From: Brevundimonas sp. AAP58 | Lineage (GTDB): Bacteria > Pseudomonadota > Alphaproteobacteria > Caulobacterales > Caulobacteraceae | Direction: 5' to 3' | Length of the DNA stretch: 36,733 nt | Assembly (NCBI RefSeq): GCF_001295975.1 | Contig: NZ_LJHU01000066.1 | Span: 1 to 36,733 of the forward strand | Part shown: piece after piece, positions 6,669-13,901 of the stretch | Numbering within the stretch: the first letter of the stretch is position 1 | Layout of the letters: every line of letters starts with the position of its first letter | Notes under the pieces: model-generated | What the model was told of the DNA's origin: nothing | Databases searched by the model: none | The model's input: the letters and a program-made list of their open reading frames with translations, nothing else | Translations under genes and position numbers: made by a program

Positions 6669-8354
6669 TCAGGCCGCCGGTAGTTCGATCCAGAAGGTCG
6701 CGCCCTCCCCCGGGGCTGACGTCACGCCGATCGAGCCGCCCTGCAACTCGACCAGACGCTTGGCCAGGGCCAGACCGATGCCGTGACCTTCGACCGCCGA
6801 GCGCTCCAACCCGAGGCGGTTGAACGGTTCGAACAATTGGGCCTGTTTCTCGAGCGACAGGCCCGGTCCCTTGTCGACGACCTCGATGCGGACGCCGTCG
6901 TAGATCCGGCTGGCCCGCAACGTCAGCGTCCCACCGCTCGCGGCGTACTTCACCGCATTGGTGGCCAGGTTGTCGATGACCTGGGCGAGACGCTGCGAAT
7001 CCGCCAACGCCACCAGACCATCACCCTCAGCCACCACGGTCATCTTCAGCCGCGCCGCTTCCGGACGCAGGGCCGTGGCCCGGCAGACGTCGTCCAGCAG
7101 GCCCGGCACATCGGTGGGGCGCAGCTCGACCTTGACTGCCCCGGACTCTGCGCGGGCGACGTCCAGCAGATCATGTGAAAGGGCCTCCACCTGGCGCGCG
7201 GTCTTGACCAGCATCTGGGCCATCTCCTTCTGGGTCTCGGTGACGGGACCCAGCTGACCCGACGACCACAGGTCACCGATGCCGATGACGCCACCGATCG
7301 GGCTCTTGATCTCATGGGCGACATTGGCCAGCAGTCGTGACTTGGCCGCTGAGGCCCGTTCGGCCCGCAGCTGTCCGGCCTTGGCGCGTTCGGACAGCCG
7401 ATCACGCTCTTCCAACAGGGAGGCGACCAGGACGATCGGCACATAGCCGAACAACAGCGTCAGTTGCATCAGCATGGCACGCTCGGCCAGATCGCCTTCG
7501 ACCAAGCGCCAGGGCCCTGCTCCGGTCATCAGGGCTGCGATGGCGCAGATCGACATCACAACCAGCCCCGCCGTAACCCCGATCACGCGCAGCCGCGCGG
7601 CGATCAGGATCAGAACCGGGATCATGGCGAAGCCCACTGGCCGCGTCACGACGAAGTAGACCACGATACAGACCGCCAGCAACAGGCCGAACAGGAAGAC
7701 CGTCTCGGCGATTCGCCACGGCGACAGCAGGACCCGCAGAGGCTGCTTCTCCAGTGCGAGCACGAAGGGCGCAACGACGGCCAGGCCAAGGGCATGACCA
7801 AACCACCACGTCTGAAAGGAAATAAGGAAATCCGCGCCGTTGATGAGCATCAGACCCACCGCCGCGAACAATCCGGCCCCGATCGGGGCGATGAAGGCGA
7901 CAGCCAGAATGAAGCGACAGGCCCCTTCAACGCTGGCCAGATTGAGCGTCGGGGCGAACCGGCGAGCCAGCAGAACCCCGGCCACGATCTCGATCATGTT
8001 CGCGGCCGTGAACATGGCCGCAAGCTCCGGACGGTTGCCAGCGAGGAACTGGCCCGAGAGAACACCCACGGCGATCAGGCCGCCGAAACACAGGTCGTAG
8101 CTCCATCCCCGCCCACTGCGGAGCCAGACGGCCACGGCGAGCGCGTTCGCGGCCCACAGAGCGGCAACGAGGCCAGCCGTCCGCGCGGTCGAGATCGCCA
8201 GTACAGTCAGCAGCAAGACGCCCGCGACCGTCGCAAGCGGAACCAGGGGATCGCTGAACAGGGTCGCGGCCGTCGTAATCCTTTGCGACCGCGCGACACC
8301 GGCCCCGACGACGGGGTCGAGGTCCGCTGTAGTCAGGACACGGCTGTGGGGCAT
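6669..8354 (-). CDS. MASE1-like membrane sensor histidine kinase
   Basis: A 561-residue histidine kinase. The N-terminal half (about 35-315) has some eight hydrophobic helices, including a WWFGHALGLAVVAP segment that resembles the MASE1 sensory module. A short coiled linker leads to HisKA, with the phosphoacceptor His347 in ANVAHEIKSPIGG. The ATPase domain follows: N-box NLATNAVKY (462-470, N462 and N466), G1 DKGPG (494-498) and G2 GHGIGLALAK (523-532). There is no receiver domain and no response regulator nearby, so it is an orphan kinase here. I chose the ATG at 8354 because upstream codons overlap the end of thiE and lack kinase-like sequence. The gene ends 121 bases before cydA on the same strand, which hints at, but does not prove, a link to respiratory control. 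Confidence 0.9.
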   Translation of the reverse strand: MPHSRVLTTADLDPVVGAGVARSQRITTAATLFSDPLVPLATVAGVLLLTVLAISTARTAGLVAALWAANALAVAVWLRSGRGWSYDLCFGGLIAVGVLSGQFLAGNRPELAAMFTAANMIEIVAGVLLARRFAPTLNLASVEGACRFILAVAFIAPIGAGLFAAVGLMLINGADFLISFQTWWFGHALGLAVVAPFVLALEKQPLRVLLSPWRIAETVFLFGLLLAVCIVVYFVVTRPVGFAMIPVLILIAARLRVIGVTAGLVVMSICAIAALMTGAGPWRLVEGDLAERAMLMQLTLLFGYVPIVLVASLLEERDRLSERAKAGQLRAERASAAKSRLLANVAHEIKSPIGGVIGIGDLWSSGQLGPVTETQKEMAQMLVKTARQVEALSHDLLDVARAESGAVKVELRPTDVPGLLDDVCRATALRPEAARLKMTVVAEGDGLVALADSQRLAQVIDNLATNAVKYAASGGTLTLRASRIYDGVRIEVVDKGPGLSLEKQAQLFEPFNRLGLERSAVEGHGIGLALAKRLVELQGGSIGVTSAPGEGATFWIELPAA

Positions 8355-8422
8355 CCGGGGGACACTCGGGGGAGAAGCGCGACCGTCGTGATTAAGCACG
8401 CGCTTCCTAACATCGTCTGAAG

Positions 8423-9061
8423 CTAAGGACCCGGCGTGAGGATTCTGGTGAATTCCCTGACCGCGGCGGCAGGTCCCTCCGGATGGCCCCAGACACCCCC
8501 ACTGACCGCCAGAAAGTCTGCCCCGGCTTCGACCAGCATGGCGGCGTTGTCGACCGTGATTCCGCCGATGGCGACGCAGGGCACCTCCATCACTTCCTGC
8601 CAGATGGTCAGAATGTCCGGATCGGGCCGGTGGACGGTCTCCTTCGTCGATGTCGGGAAGAAGGCTCCGAAGGCGACATAGTCTGCGCCGGCCTCGGCGG
8701 CCTCCATGGCTAGATGGCGGCTGTCGTGGCACGTCACGCCGATTATCGCGCTCTTGCCCATGACCCGACGCGCCGAGGCGACCGAGCAGTCCGACTGGCC
8801 GACATGCACCCCGTCACACCCCAGCGCTGCCGCAAGATCGGGACGGTCGTTCAGGATGATGGCCACGCCTCTGGCTTGAGCGACCGGAGCCAGTCGCTGC
8901 ACGGCGGTCGTGATCTCTGCATCGTCCGCTGGCTTGATCCGGATCTGCAGCGCCGCCACAGGCCCTGCATCCAGCGCATGCTCCAGCGCGCCTGCGAACG
9001 CCTCAAGGTCGACAATCAACGGCGGCGTGATGAGGTAGAGTTGGCAGTCCGGAGCGCGCAT
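8423..9061 (-). CDS. thiE: thiamine-phosphate synthase
   Basis: A TIM-barrel enzyme that joins hydroxymethylpyrimidine diphosphate and thiazole phosphate to make thiamine monophosphate. From the ATG at 9061 it has 212 residues, the usual length. Family segments are visible in order: ALQIRIK (38-43), the [21 protein letters not shown] stretch (71-91), [16 protein letters not shown], then the phosphate-binding VAIGGIT and the C-terminal AVSGGVWG. An in-frame TTG at 9121 would add 20 residues with no thiamine-synthase features, so I prefer the ATG. No TPP riboswitch signature is visible upstream. The gene diverges from bfd and is followed after 68 bases by the histidine kinase; other thi genes are not nearby. 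Confidence 0.9.
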   Translation of the reverse strand: MRAPDCQLYLITPPLIVDLEAFAGALEHALDAGPVAALQIRIKPADDAEITTAVQRLAPVAQARGVAIILNDRPDLAAALGCDGVHVGQSDCSVASARRVMGKSAIIGVTCHDSRHLAMEAAEAGADYVAFGAFFPTSTKETVHRPDPDILTIWQEVMEVPCVAIGGITVDNAAMLVEAGADFLAVSGGVWGHPEGPAAAVREFTRILTPGP

Positions 9062-9115
9062 GCGCCGCTGGTGCGACGGCACAGGCCCGCCGTCAACCGG
9101 GCGAATGAGAATGCG

Positions 9116-9168
9116 TTGCAATCCATTCCGATCATGCTATGGAGAACCAGTCGCAACTGAGTTGTCCG
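9116..9168 (+). promoter_or_regulatory. bfd promoter with palindromic operator
   Basis: A TTGCAA (9116-9121) and TATGGA (9138-9143) with a 16-base spacer form a plausible sigma70-type promoter for bfd. Immediately downstream, near the expected start of transcription, lies CAACT-G-AGTTG (9154-9164), flanked by TCG and CCGA. This position and symmetry fit a repressor site. An iron regulator of the Fur family is the natural candidate for bfd, but that is inference; the alphaproteobacterial Fur consensus was not scored. Confidence 0.4.
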
Positions 9169-9178
9169 AGCCGCCCGC

Positions 9179-9364
9179 GTGTACGTCTGCAACTGCAACG
9201 GCCTTCGCCAACGGGATGTCGCCCTCGCCATCGAGGCGGGTGCCCGGCGTCCCCGCGACGTGTTCGACCGAAATGGCTGCGCGGCCCAATGCGCCAAGTG
9301 CGTCTGCGAGATGCGGCAGATGATTGACGACAGCCGCCAGGCCTTCGCCCTCGCCGCCGAGTAG
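9179..9364 (+). CDS. bfd: bacterioferritin-associated ferredoxin
   Basis: A 61-residue [2Fe-2S] protein that delivers electrons to bacterioferritin so that stored ferric iron can be released. It opens with CNCNGL (Cys4, Cys6) and carries the second ligand pair as C38-AK-C41, the canonical Bfd pattern. Cys34 and Cys43 are additional cysteines next to that pair. The BFD-like helical region (RQRDVALAIEAGARRPRDVF) separates the two motifs. The start is a GTG at 9179, which puts the first cysteine at position 4 as in other Bfd proteins. bfr follows on the same strand after a 133-base gap that seems to hold its own promoter. Confidence 0.93.
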   Translation: MYVCNCNGLRQRDVALAIEAGARRPRDVFDRNGCAAQCAKCVCEMRQMIDDSRQAFALAAE

Positions 9365-9393
9365 TTGGCGACAAAAATCATTCGCAATATCAA
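9365..9393 (+). promoter_or_regulatory. predicted bfr promoter
   Basis: TTGGCG (9365-9370) and TATCAA (9388-9393) are separated by 17 bases, giving a reasonable sigma70-type promoter about 100 bases before bfr. The spacer is locally AT-rich and contains ATCATTCGCAA, faintly similar to iron-regulator half sites. The -35 overlaps the end of bfd by a few bases past its stop. Confidence 0.35.
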
Positions 9394-9497
9394 TGTGGTG
9401 ATAAGGCCTCGCAACAGCCCACGGCCGCATCTGCCTGTGTTATGACGCGTTCTCGGGCGCTCCCTGCCCCGATTGATTCACTCAGGAGCCGACACCC

Positions 9498-9998
9498 ATG
9501 AAGGGCGATCCCGCGATCCTCCGCACCCTTAACGCGGTGCTGACCAACGAGCTGACGGCGGTCAACCAGTACTTCCTGCATGCCCGCATGTTCGAGAGCT
9601 GGGGCCTGAAGCACCTGGGCCAGATCGTCTATGACGAATCGATCGGCGAGATGAAGCACGCCGACAAGCTGATCAAGCGCATCCTGTTCCTGGACGGCCT
9701 GCCCAACATGCAGGACCTGCACAAGCTCAAGATCGGCGAGAGCTGCATCGAATGCCTGGGGGCCGATCTTCAGCTCGAGATCGACGGTCGCGCGGCCCAG
9801 CTGGCGGCGATCGCCCAGTGCGAGGCTTCGTCGGACTTCGTCAGCCGCCAGATCCTGATGGAAATCCTGTCGGACACCGAGGAACACATCGACTTCCTTG
9901 AGGCCCAGTTCAAGCTGATCGAACAGCTGGGCGAGCAGAACTATCTGCAGTCCGCCATGACCGAGATCGCGACGGATAACAGCGCCACCGGCGGCTGA
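9498..9998 (+). CDS. bfr: bacterioferritin
   Basis: A 166-residue haem-containing ferritin that assembles into a 24-subunit iron-storage shell in the cytoplasm. Numbering runs in register with E. coli Bfr: ferroxidase ligands Glu18, Glu51, His54, Glu94 and His130 are present, and Met52 is available as the haem ligand. At position 127, where E. coli has Glu, this protein has Thr (SDTEEHID). I recall a DTEEH motif in other proteobacterial bacterioferritins, so this may be a subfamily variant; neighbouring Glu128 could compensate. A good AGGAG site lies about ten bases before the ATG. The gene converges on the ABC permease gene with only two bases between stops. Bfd upstream is its reductant. 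Confidence 0.95.
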   Translation: MKGDPAILRTLNAVLTNELTAVNQYFLHARMFESWGLKHLGQIVYDESIGEMKHADKLIKRILFLDGLPNMQDLHKLKIGESCIECLGADLQLEIDGRAAQLAAIAQCEASSDFVSRQILMEILSDTEEHIDFLEAQFKLIEQLGEQNYLQSAMTEIATDNSATGG

Positions 9999-10000
9999 GG

Positions 10001-10723
10001 TCAGGGCACCTCGCGGCGGCTGAGGTGAATGACTGCGGCGACCAGGGCGATGGCCCCGACACCGCCCCCGAGCGCCAGCGCTGTGTCATGCCGCCAGCCC
10101 TCGCCCATCACATTGACCGCCATCTGCCAGGGGAAGAAGACGCCCTGCTTGGCGCTGGTGGCCGCGACCGCGAAGAAGGTGCCGCCGATGCCCAGAGCGA
10201 GCGCCGGCACGAAGCTGGAAAACCGCATCGCCGCCCAGAACTGGATCGCCACCATCAGCAAGGCCGCGGTGAGGACCTTGCCGAGCAGCAGGGCCGTGGC
10301 GGCGAAGTCCGGCTCGCCGGTCGGACGGATGGCCGGCTTCAGCGTGGCCGCCAGCTCGACTGCCCCGTAGGTGATCGCCAGGTTCAGCACGCTCATGAGG
10401 ATCACGAGGCCGAGGACGCAGGTCATCTTGGCCGCATAGATCCGCCATCGCGGCACCGGCAGGCTGCGCAAGTGATCCCAGGATCGCGGGGCGTGCTCCA
10501 TCTGGGCGACGAGAGCCGTCAGAGCCGTCACGCTCATGGGCAGCATGAAGAAGGCCCACAAACCGACCGACGTCCTCAACCACTGGACCCACGGGCCGGG
10601 TTCGTCGAAGCGACCAACGTTGAAGAAGGCGAAGATGCCGATCAGGCATGGTGCGGCGACGGCCAGCAGCAGGGCCAGAGACCGGTTCAGCTTGCGGATT
10701 TCCACCCACAGCACGGATAGCAT
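10001..10723 (-). CDS. ABC-2 type transporter permease
   Basis: A 240-residue inner-membrane protein with about six hydrophobic helices. It starts with the short amphipathic entry (SVLWVEIRKLNRSLALLLAV) typical of ABC-2 permeases paired with BcrA/NatA-like ATPases. No catalytic domain is fused. Its ATG overlaps the stop of the ATPase gene by one base (TGATG), so the two are coupled and almost certainly form one transporter. The substrate cannot be read from the sequence; relatives export peptides, antibiotics or ions. Confidence 0.88.
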   Translation of the reverse strand: MLSVLWVEIRKLNRSLALLLAVAAPCLIGIFAFFNVGRFDEPGPWVQWLRTSVGLWAFFMLPMSVTALTALVAQMEHAPRSWDHLRSLPVPRWRIYAAKMTCVLGLVILMSVLNLAITYGAVELAATLKPAIRPTGEPDFAATALLLGKVLTAALLMVAIQFWAAMRFSSFVPALALGIGGTFFAVAATSAKQGVFFPWQMAVNVMGEGWRHDTALALGGGVGAIALVAAVIHLSRREVP

Positions 10724-11658
10724 CAGACGATCTCCTCGGAACCGACCTTCGGGGCCGCGCTGACCGCGCGGTAGATGCCTTCCAGCGAGCGGGCGCGAGG
10801 CACGAGGGCGAAGACCGCAACGCCGGCTCCCACGAGGTCGCGATTGACGGCGGCCGTGACGGCCTCGTGATCCTGTCCCGGCCGCAGGCGAAGCGTCATG
10901 TCGTCCGACTGATCCTCGACGGTCAGGTCGTGCGCGGCGAGCACGGCGCGGGCCCGGGTGGTGTCATCGACCCGAAGGCCGATCTCCGGGGCCAGGTCGG
11001 CCTTCAGCCGCGCCAGTTCACCCTCAAGCACAAGCCGCCCCTCGCTCAGAATACCCACATGGGTGGCGGTCTGTTCGATCTCGCCGAGCAGATGGCTGGA
11101 CAGCAGCACGGTCGCCCCGGTCCGCTCGGGCAGGGTCTTCAGGAACCGCCGCATGTCGGCGATGCCATCGGGGTCGAGGCCGTTGGTCGGCTCGTCGAGG
11201 ATCAACACAGGCGGCGCGCCCAGCATGGCGCGGGCCAGCCCAAGTCTCTGGCGCATGCCCAGAGAGTAGCCGCCGACACGCCGGGCTGCGTCGGCGGTCA
11301 TGTCGACGACCTCCAGCACCCGATCCACCTCGGCGCGCGGCAATCGCAGCAAGGAGCGGGTCAGGTCGAGATTCTCACGCCCCGTCAGGTTGGCGTAGAG
11401 CCCATGCGCCTCGAGCAGAGCGCCGGTCCGCCGCGCCGCCGCGATGCGGTCTCGCGCGACGTTGAGCCCCGCGATGCGGGCGACGCCCGCCGTGGGCTTG
11501 AGCAGCCCCAGCAGCATCTTCAGAGTCGTGGTCTTGCCCGCGCCGTTACGACCGAGGAAGCCGTAAACCGCGCCCTCCGGGACCGTCATCGTCACAGCGT
11601 CCACGGCCGTGCGTCTGCCGAACCGACGCGTCAGTCCCTCTGTATCGATCGCCGCCAT
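10723..11658 (-). CDS. ABC transporter ATP-binding protein
   Basis: A 311-residue ATPase subunit of the BcrA/drug-resistance type. Walker A is GRNGAGKT (36-43), the signature is YSLGMRQR (131-138), Walker B is VLILDEP (151-157) and the switch histidine is His189 (SSHL). The roughly 100-residue C-terminal domain is typical of this subgroup. I prefer the ATG at 11658, with GGAG seven bases upstream, over the in-frame TTG at 11670. The partner permease follows directly. The promoter region is shared with the divergent DUF2975/XRE pair and contains two 19-bp repeats, so expression is probably controlled by that XRE protein. Confidence 0.93.
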   Translation of the reverse strand: MAAIDTEGLTRRFGRRTAVDAVTMTVPEGAVYGFLGRNGAGKTTTLKMLLGLLKPTAGVARIAGLNVARDRIAAARRTGALLEAHGLYANLTGRENLDLTRSLLRLPRAEVDRVLEVVDMTADAARRVGGYSLGMRQRLGLARAMLGAPPVLILDEPTNGLDPDGIADMRRFLKTLPERTGATVLLSSHLLGEIEQTATHVGILSEGRLVLEGELARLKADLAPEIGLRVDDTTRARAVLAAHDLTVEDQSDDMTLRLRPGQDHEAVTAAVNRDLVGAGVAVFALVPRARSLEGIYRAVSAAPKVGSEEIV

Positions 11659-11670
11659 GCCTAGCTCCAA

Positions 11671-11723
11671 CTTTAAGTCAGAGATAAAGTTGCGAAGAAC
11701 TGATCTTTAAGTCAAGATTAAAG
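11671..11723. promoter_or_regulatory. two 19-bp operator-like repeats between divergent operons
   Basis: Two direct copies of a 19-bp imperfect palindrome lie at 11671-11689 (CTTTAAGTCAGAGATAAAG) and 11705-11723 (CTTTAAGTCAAGATTAAAG). They are 34 bases apart centre to centre. Each reads CTTTAA...TTAAAG-like on both strands. They occupy the entire gap between the ABC ATPase gene and the DUF2975 gene, where both promoters must lie. The region is strikingly AT-rich against its surroundings. The XRE protein encoded at 12239 is the obvious candidate ligand; this is inference. Confidence 0.6.
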
Positions 11724-11744
11724 AAAAGTCAGACAGAGGACGCC

Positions 11745-12239
11745 ATGCCGACCCACGACGCCGCCGCCTTTCGCCGCCTGTGCGCCCAGTACCGATGGCT
11801 AGCGATCTTCATGGTCGTCAGCGTGGGCGGACTTCTGGCGCTGATGCACATCGGCTTTCCGCTGGCGCTCTGGCTTCGCGACGGGGTGGTCCGGGAAGGT
11901 GGGATCGGCGCGGCCGTCTTCGCCCTGCCGACGGTGTGCTATCTCTATGGCGTGTGGGCCATCGGCCAGGGTCTGGGCGAAGTGGCGCGCGGACGCCTGA
12001 TCCAGGCGACCCTGGCGGGCACGCTGAGGAAAGTTGGCCTGGCGCTTGGGGCCGGCGGCGTGCTCAGCGTCTTTGGCGTCACCAACATATTGCGGCTGAT
12101 CGGCGAGAGCCGGGGCGGCTATCTCTACTTCGACGTCGCGGGCATGACGCTGGGCATGATCGGTGGCGCGCTCTACCTGCTGGGCCGTGTGATCGACCAT
12201 GCTGGCCGCGTTCAGGCCGAGCTGGACGAGATGATCTGA
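11745..12239 (+). CDS. DUF2975-like four-helix membrane protein
   Basis: A 164-residue inner-membrane protein with four hydrophobic helices at about 17-37, 52-78, 88-112 and 122-147. It resembles DUF2975 proteins, which typically occur just upstream of a short YozG-type XRE regulator, exactly as here. The function of the family is not established; a role in sensing or in modulating the linked regulator is often guessed. An AGAGG site precedes the ATG. Its stop overlaps the next start (TGATG), so the pair is coupled. Opposite it on the minus strand is the ABC transporter, sharing the operator region. Confidence 0.75.
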   Translation: MPTHDAAAFRRLCAQYRWLAIFMVVSVGGLLALMHIGFPLALWLRDGVVREGGIGAAVFALPTVCYLYGVWAIGQGLGEVARGRLIQATLAGTLRKVGLALGAGGVLSVFGVTNILRLIGESRGGYLYFDVAGMTLGMIGGALYLLGRVIDHAGRVQAELDEMI

Positions 12240-12481
12240 TGCCCGTCCGCGTGACCCTCGACGCCATGATCGTGAAGAAGGGGATCAAAGCGCGCGACCT
12301 CGCGGCAGAGGTCGGCCTGAGCGAGACCCAGCTGTCGCTGTTTCGCTCCGGCAAGGTGAAGGGCATCCGCTTCTCGACGCTGGCAAGGCTCTGCGCAGCT
12401 CTGGGCTGCCGACCGGGTGACCTTCTCGACTATGCCTATGACGCCGCCGATCTGACGGTGCCGAAGGACGAGAGCCTCTGA
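12239..12481 (+). CDS. XRE/Cro-type (YozG-like) transcriptional regulator
   Basis: An 80-residue protein that is almost entirely one helix-turn-helix domain. KGIKARDLAAEVGLSETQLS contains the turn and scaffold, followed by LFRSGKVKGIRFSTLARLCA and the CRPGDLLDY motif typical of this family. It starts with an ATG inside the stop of the DUF2975 gene (TGATG). Given its position, it probably binds the two 19-bp palindromes at 11671-11723 and controls both its own operon and the divergent ABC transporter. How it senses a signal is unknown; the coupled membrane protein may be involved. Confidence 0.9.
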   Translation: MPVRVTLDAMIVKKGIKARDLAAEVGLSETQLSLFRSGKVKGIRFSTLARLCAALGCRPGDLLDYAYDAADLTVPKDESL

Positions 12482-12534
12482 TCGGAACCGTCGCGCAGGC
12501 CGCTCATTCCGCTTCCCAGCAGTGGAGCAAGCGA

Positions 12535-13092
12535 ATGAGCGACATCGACGATCGACTGGATGACATCCGCGAAGCCGCAGCAGACTTCCTGAACGCCGAA
12601 GACCGCGAGATCGGCCATGTGGTCCTCGGCGTCGCCGTGACGGTCGGTTTCGCTCTGCTGGCCACGGCGGTGGCCAGCGGCGCGATCGGCCCGCGACGTC
12701 GGACGGTCGCTCAGGTGCGAAAGGGAGCTGCTCCCGTGACCGAGCGTCCGCGCGGCGCTTTCAGCCTGGTGCTGCCCGCCGTCTTTTCGGCCACGACCCT
12801 CTCAGCGGTGCGCGTGTGGAACGCCCCTGCCCGGCCGGAACGGACCTCGGCCATGATCCTTTGGGCGGGGGCCCAGGCGATCAGCGCGGTCTGGATCGCG
12901 ATTCGCCCCGCCAGCCGCGGAATGCAGATCGCGGCGGCCATGACGTCGGCCGGCCTCGCTGCCGCCTTCGCGCATGAGGCTAGGAAACTGGATCCAAAGG
13001 CCGGCAAGCTCGCATCCCCGACCGGCACAGGCGTGCGTCTGGCCAATCTGGTCGACCGCAAGGCCGAGGAGGCGGCGGCAACGGTTCACTGA
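12535..13092 (+). CDS. membrane protein, possibly degenerate TspO-like
   Basis: A 185-residue protein with a charged N-terminus, one hydrophobic helix (about 28-50), a basic linker, and then three or four helices. Residues about 80-165 (RVWNAPARPERTSAMILW, the AISAVWIAIRP segment, then DPKAGKLASPTGTGVRLANL) recall the RVW...R...LW...NAxW and final helix pattern of TspO/MBR proteins. The usual tryptophan-rich core is thin. I offer TspO-like as a tentative reading only; otherwise it is an unknown multi-spanning protein. The ATG at 12535 follows a short gap after the XRE gene, so it might be co-transcribed with it. Confidence 0.6.
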   Translation: MSDIDDRLDDIREAAADFLNAEDREIGHVVLGVAVTVGFALLATAVASGAIGPRRRTVAQVRKGAAPVTERPRGAFSLVLPAVFSATTLSAVRVWNAPARPERTSAMILWAGAQAISAVWIAIRPASRGMQIAAAMTSAGLAAAFAHEARKLDPKAGKLASPTGTGVRLANLVDRKAEEAAATVH

Positions 13093-13239
13093 TCGCGCTC
13101 AACCAGCGAGATGCGGCGCGGTGAGCGATAGCGGCCCCAACCTGTCCGCCGCCTTGCCCTGCCGGGCGGCTTCCTCTAGGGATCGCGCCCGAATTCGCGC
13201 CGGCCGTCGTGGCCGCGCCCCAGCTCCAGCGATCCCCTC

Positions 13240-13809
13240 ATGGCGAAAATCAACGGCAACACCATCAAGCCCGGCATGGTGCTCCAGCACAACGGCGGCC
13301 TGTGGGTCGTCACCAAGGCCAGCCACGTCAAGCCCGGCAAGGGCGGTGCCTTCGCCAACGTCGAGGCCAAGAACCTGGAGACGGGCAACAAGCTGAACGA
13401 GCGCTTCCGGTCCGAGGACAAGGTCGAACGCGTCACGCTGGAGCAGAAGGACTTCTCCTTCCTCTACGAACAGGGCGATGCCCTCGTCTTCATGGACGAC
13501 CGGACCTACGAGCAGATCGAGCTGCAGAAGGACTGGGTCGGCGAGGATTCGATCCCCTACCTCCAGGACGGCATGAAGGTCGTCATCGAGATGCACGACG
13601 ACCGCCCCATCGGCCTTAATCTGCCCGACCAGGTCACCCTGACGGTCACCGAGACCGAGCCGACCGTGAAGGGCCAGACGGCGTCGTCGTCCTACAAGCC
13701 CGCCATCGCCGACAACGGCGTGCGCATCATGATCCCGCCCTATATGTCGGCGGGCGAGCGCATCATCGTCGACACCACGACCGGCGAATACGTCCGCCGC
13801 GCGGACTGA
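13240..13809 (+). CDS. efp: translation elongation factor P
   Basis: A 189-residue translation factor that binds between the P and E sites and rescues ribosomes stalled on proline runs. The three OB-like domains follow each other as usual, with the tip loop KPGKGGAF placing Lys34 at the position that other bacteria beta-lysylate. No epmA or epmB is in the window, so the modification state is unknown. The C-terminal [20 protein letters not shown] motif is characteristic. The ATG at 13240 gives the standard MAKINGN start. A perfect 11-bp inverted repeat lies between this gene and the next. Confidence 0.97.
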   Translation: MAKINGNTIKPGMVLQHNGGLWVVTKASHVKPGKGGAFANVEAKNLETGNKLNERFRSEDKVERVTLEQKDFSFLYEQGDALVFMDDRTYEQIELQKDWVGEDSIPYLQDGMKVVIEMHDDRPIGLNLPDQVTLTVTETEPTVKGQTASSSYKPAIADNGVRIMIPPYMSAGERIIVDTTTGEYVRRAD

Positions 13810-13846
13810 TCGACGTCCCTGCCCTTCGGGGCCAGTTCTGAACTTC

Positions 13847-13886
13847 TCCGTCTGTCCGGGCAGCCCGCCTTTTCAGGACAGACGGA
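13847..13886. terminator. inverted repeat between efp and suhB
   Basis: An 11-bp perfect inverted repeat (TCCGTCTGTCC pairing with GGACAGACGGA) encloses an 18-nt loop that itself holds GGGC-A-GCCC. It lies 38 bases past the efp stop and 16 bases before the suhB start. No T-run follows, so it may be a Rho-assisted 3' end for efp, an RNA-processing site, or a regulatory stem covering the suhB leader. Confidence 0.4.
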
Positions 13887-13901
13887 CCAGGAGCTTCCCC
13901 C

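Noticed and set aside
7464..8420. Open frame of 318 codons antisense to the histidine kinase
   Set aside because: Shadow of the kinase gene; no recognisable protein character.
8355..8732. Longer histidine-kinase start within thiE
   Set aside because: The upstream codons are Arg/Gly-rich out-of-frame thiE sequence and carry no kinase or membrane feature.
9062..9178. TPP riboswitch upstream of thiE
   Set aside because: The conserved thi-box elements are not seen on the minus strand of this short gap.
10648..11664. Open frame antisense to the ABC ATPase
   Set aside because: Shadow of a clear ATPase gene with complete Walker and signature motifs.
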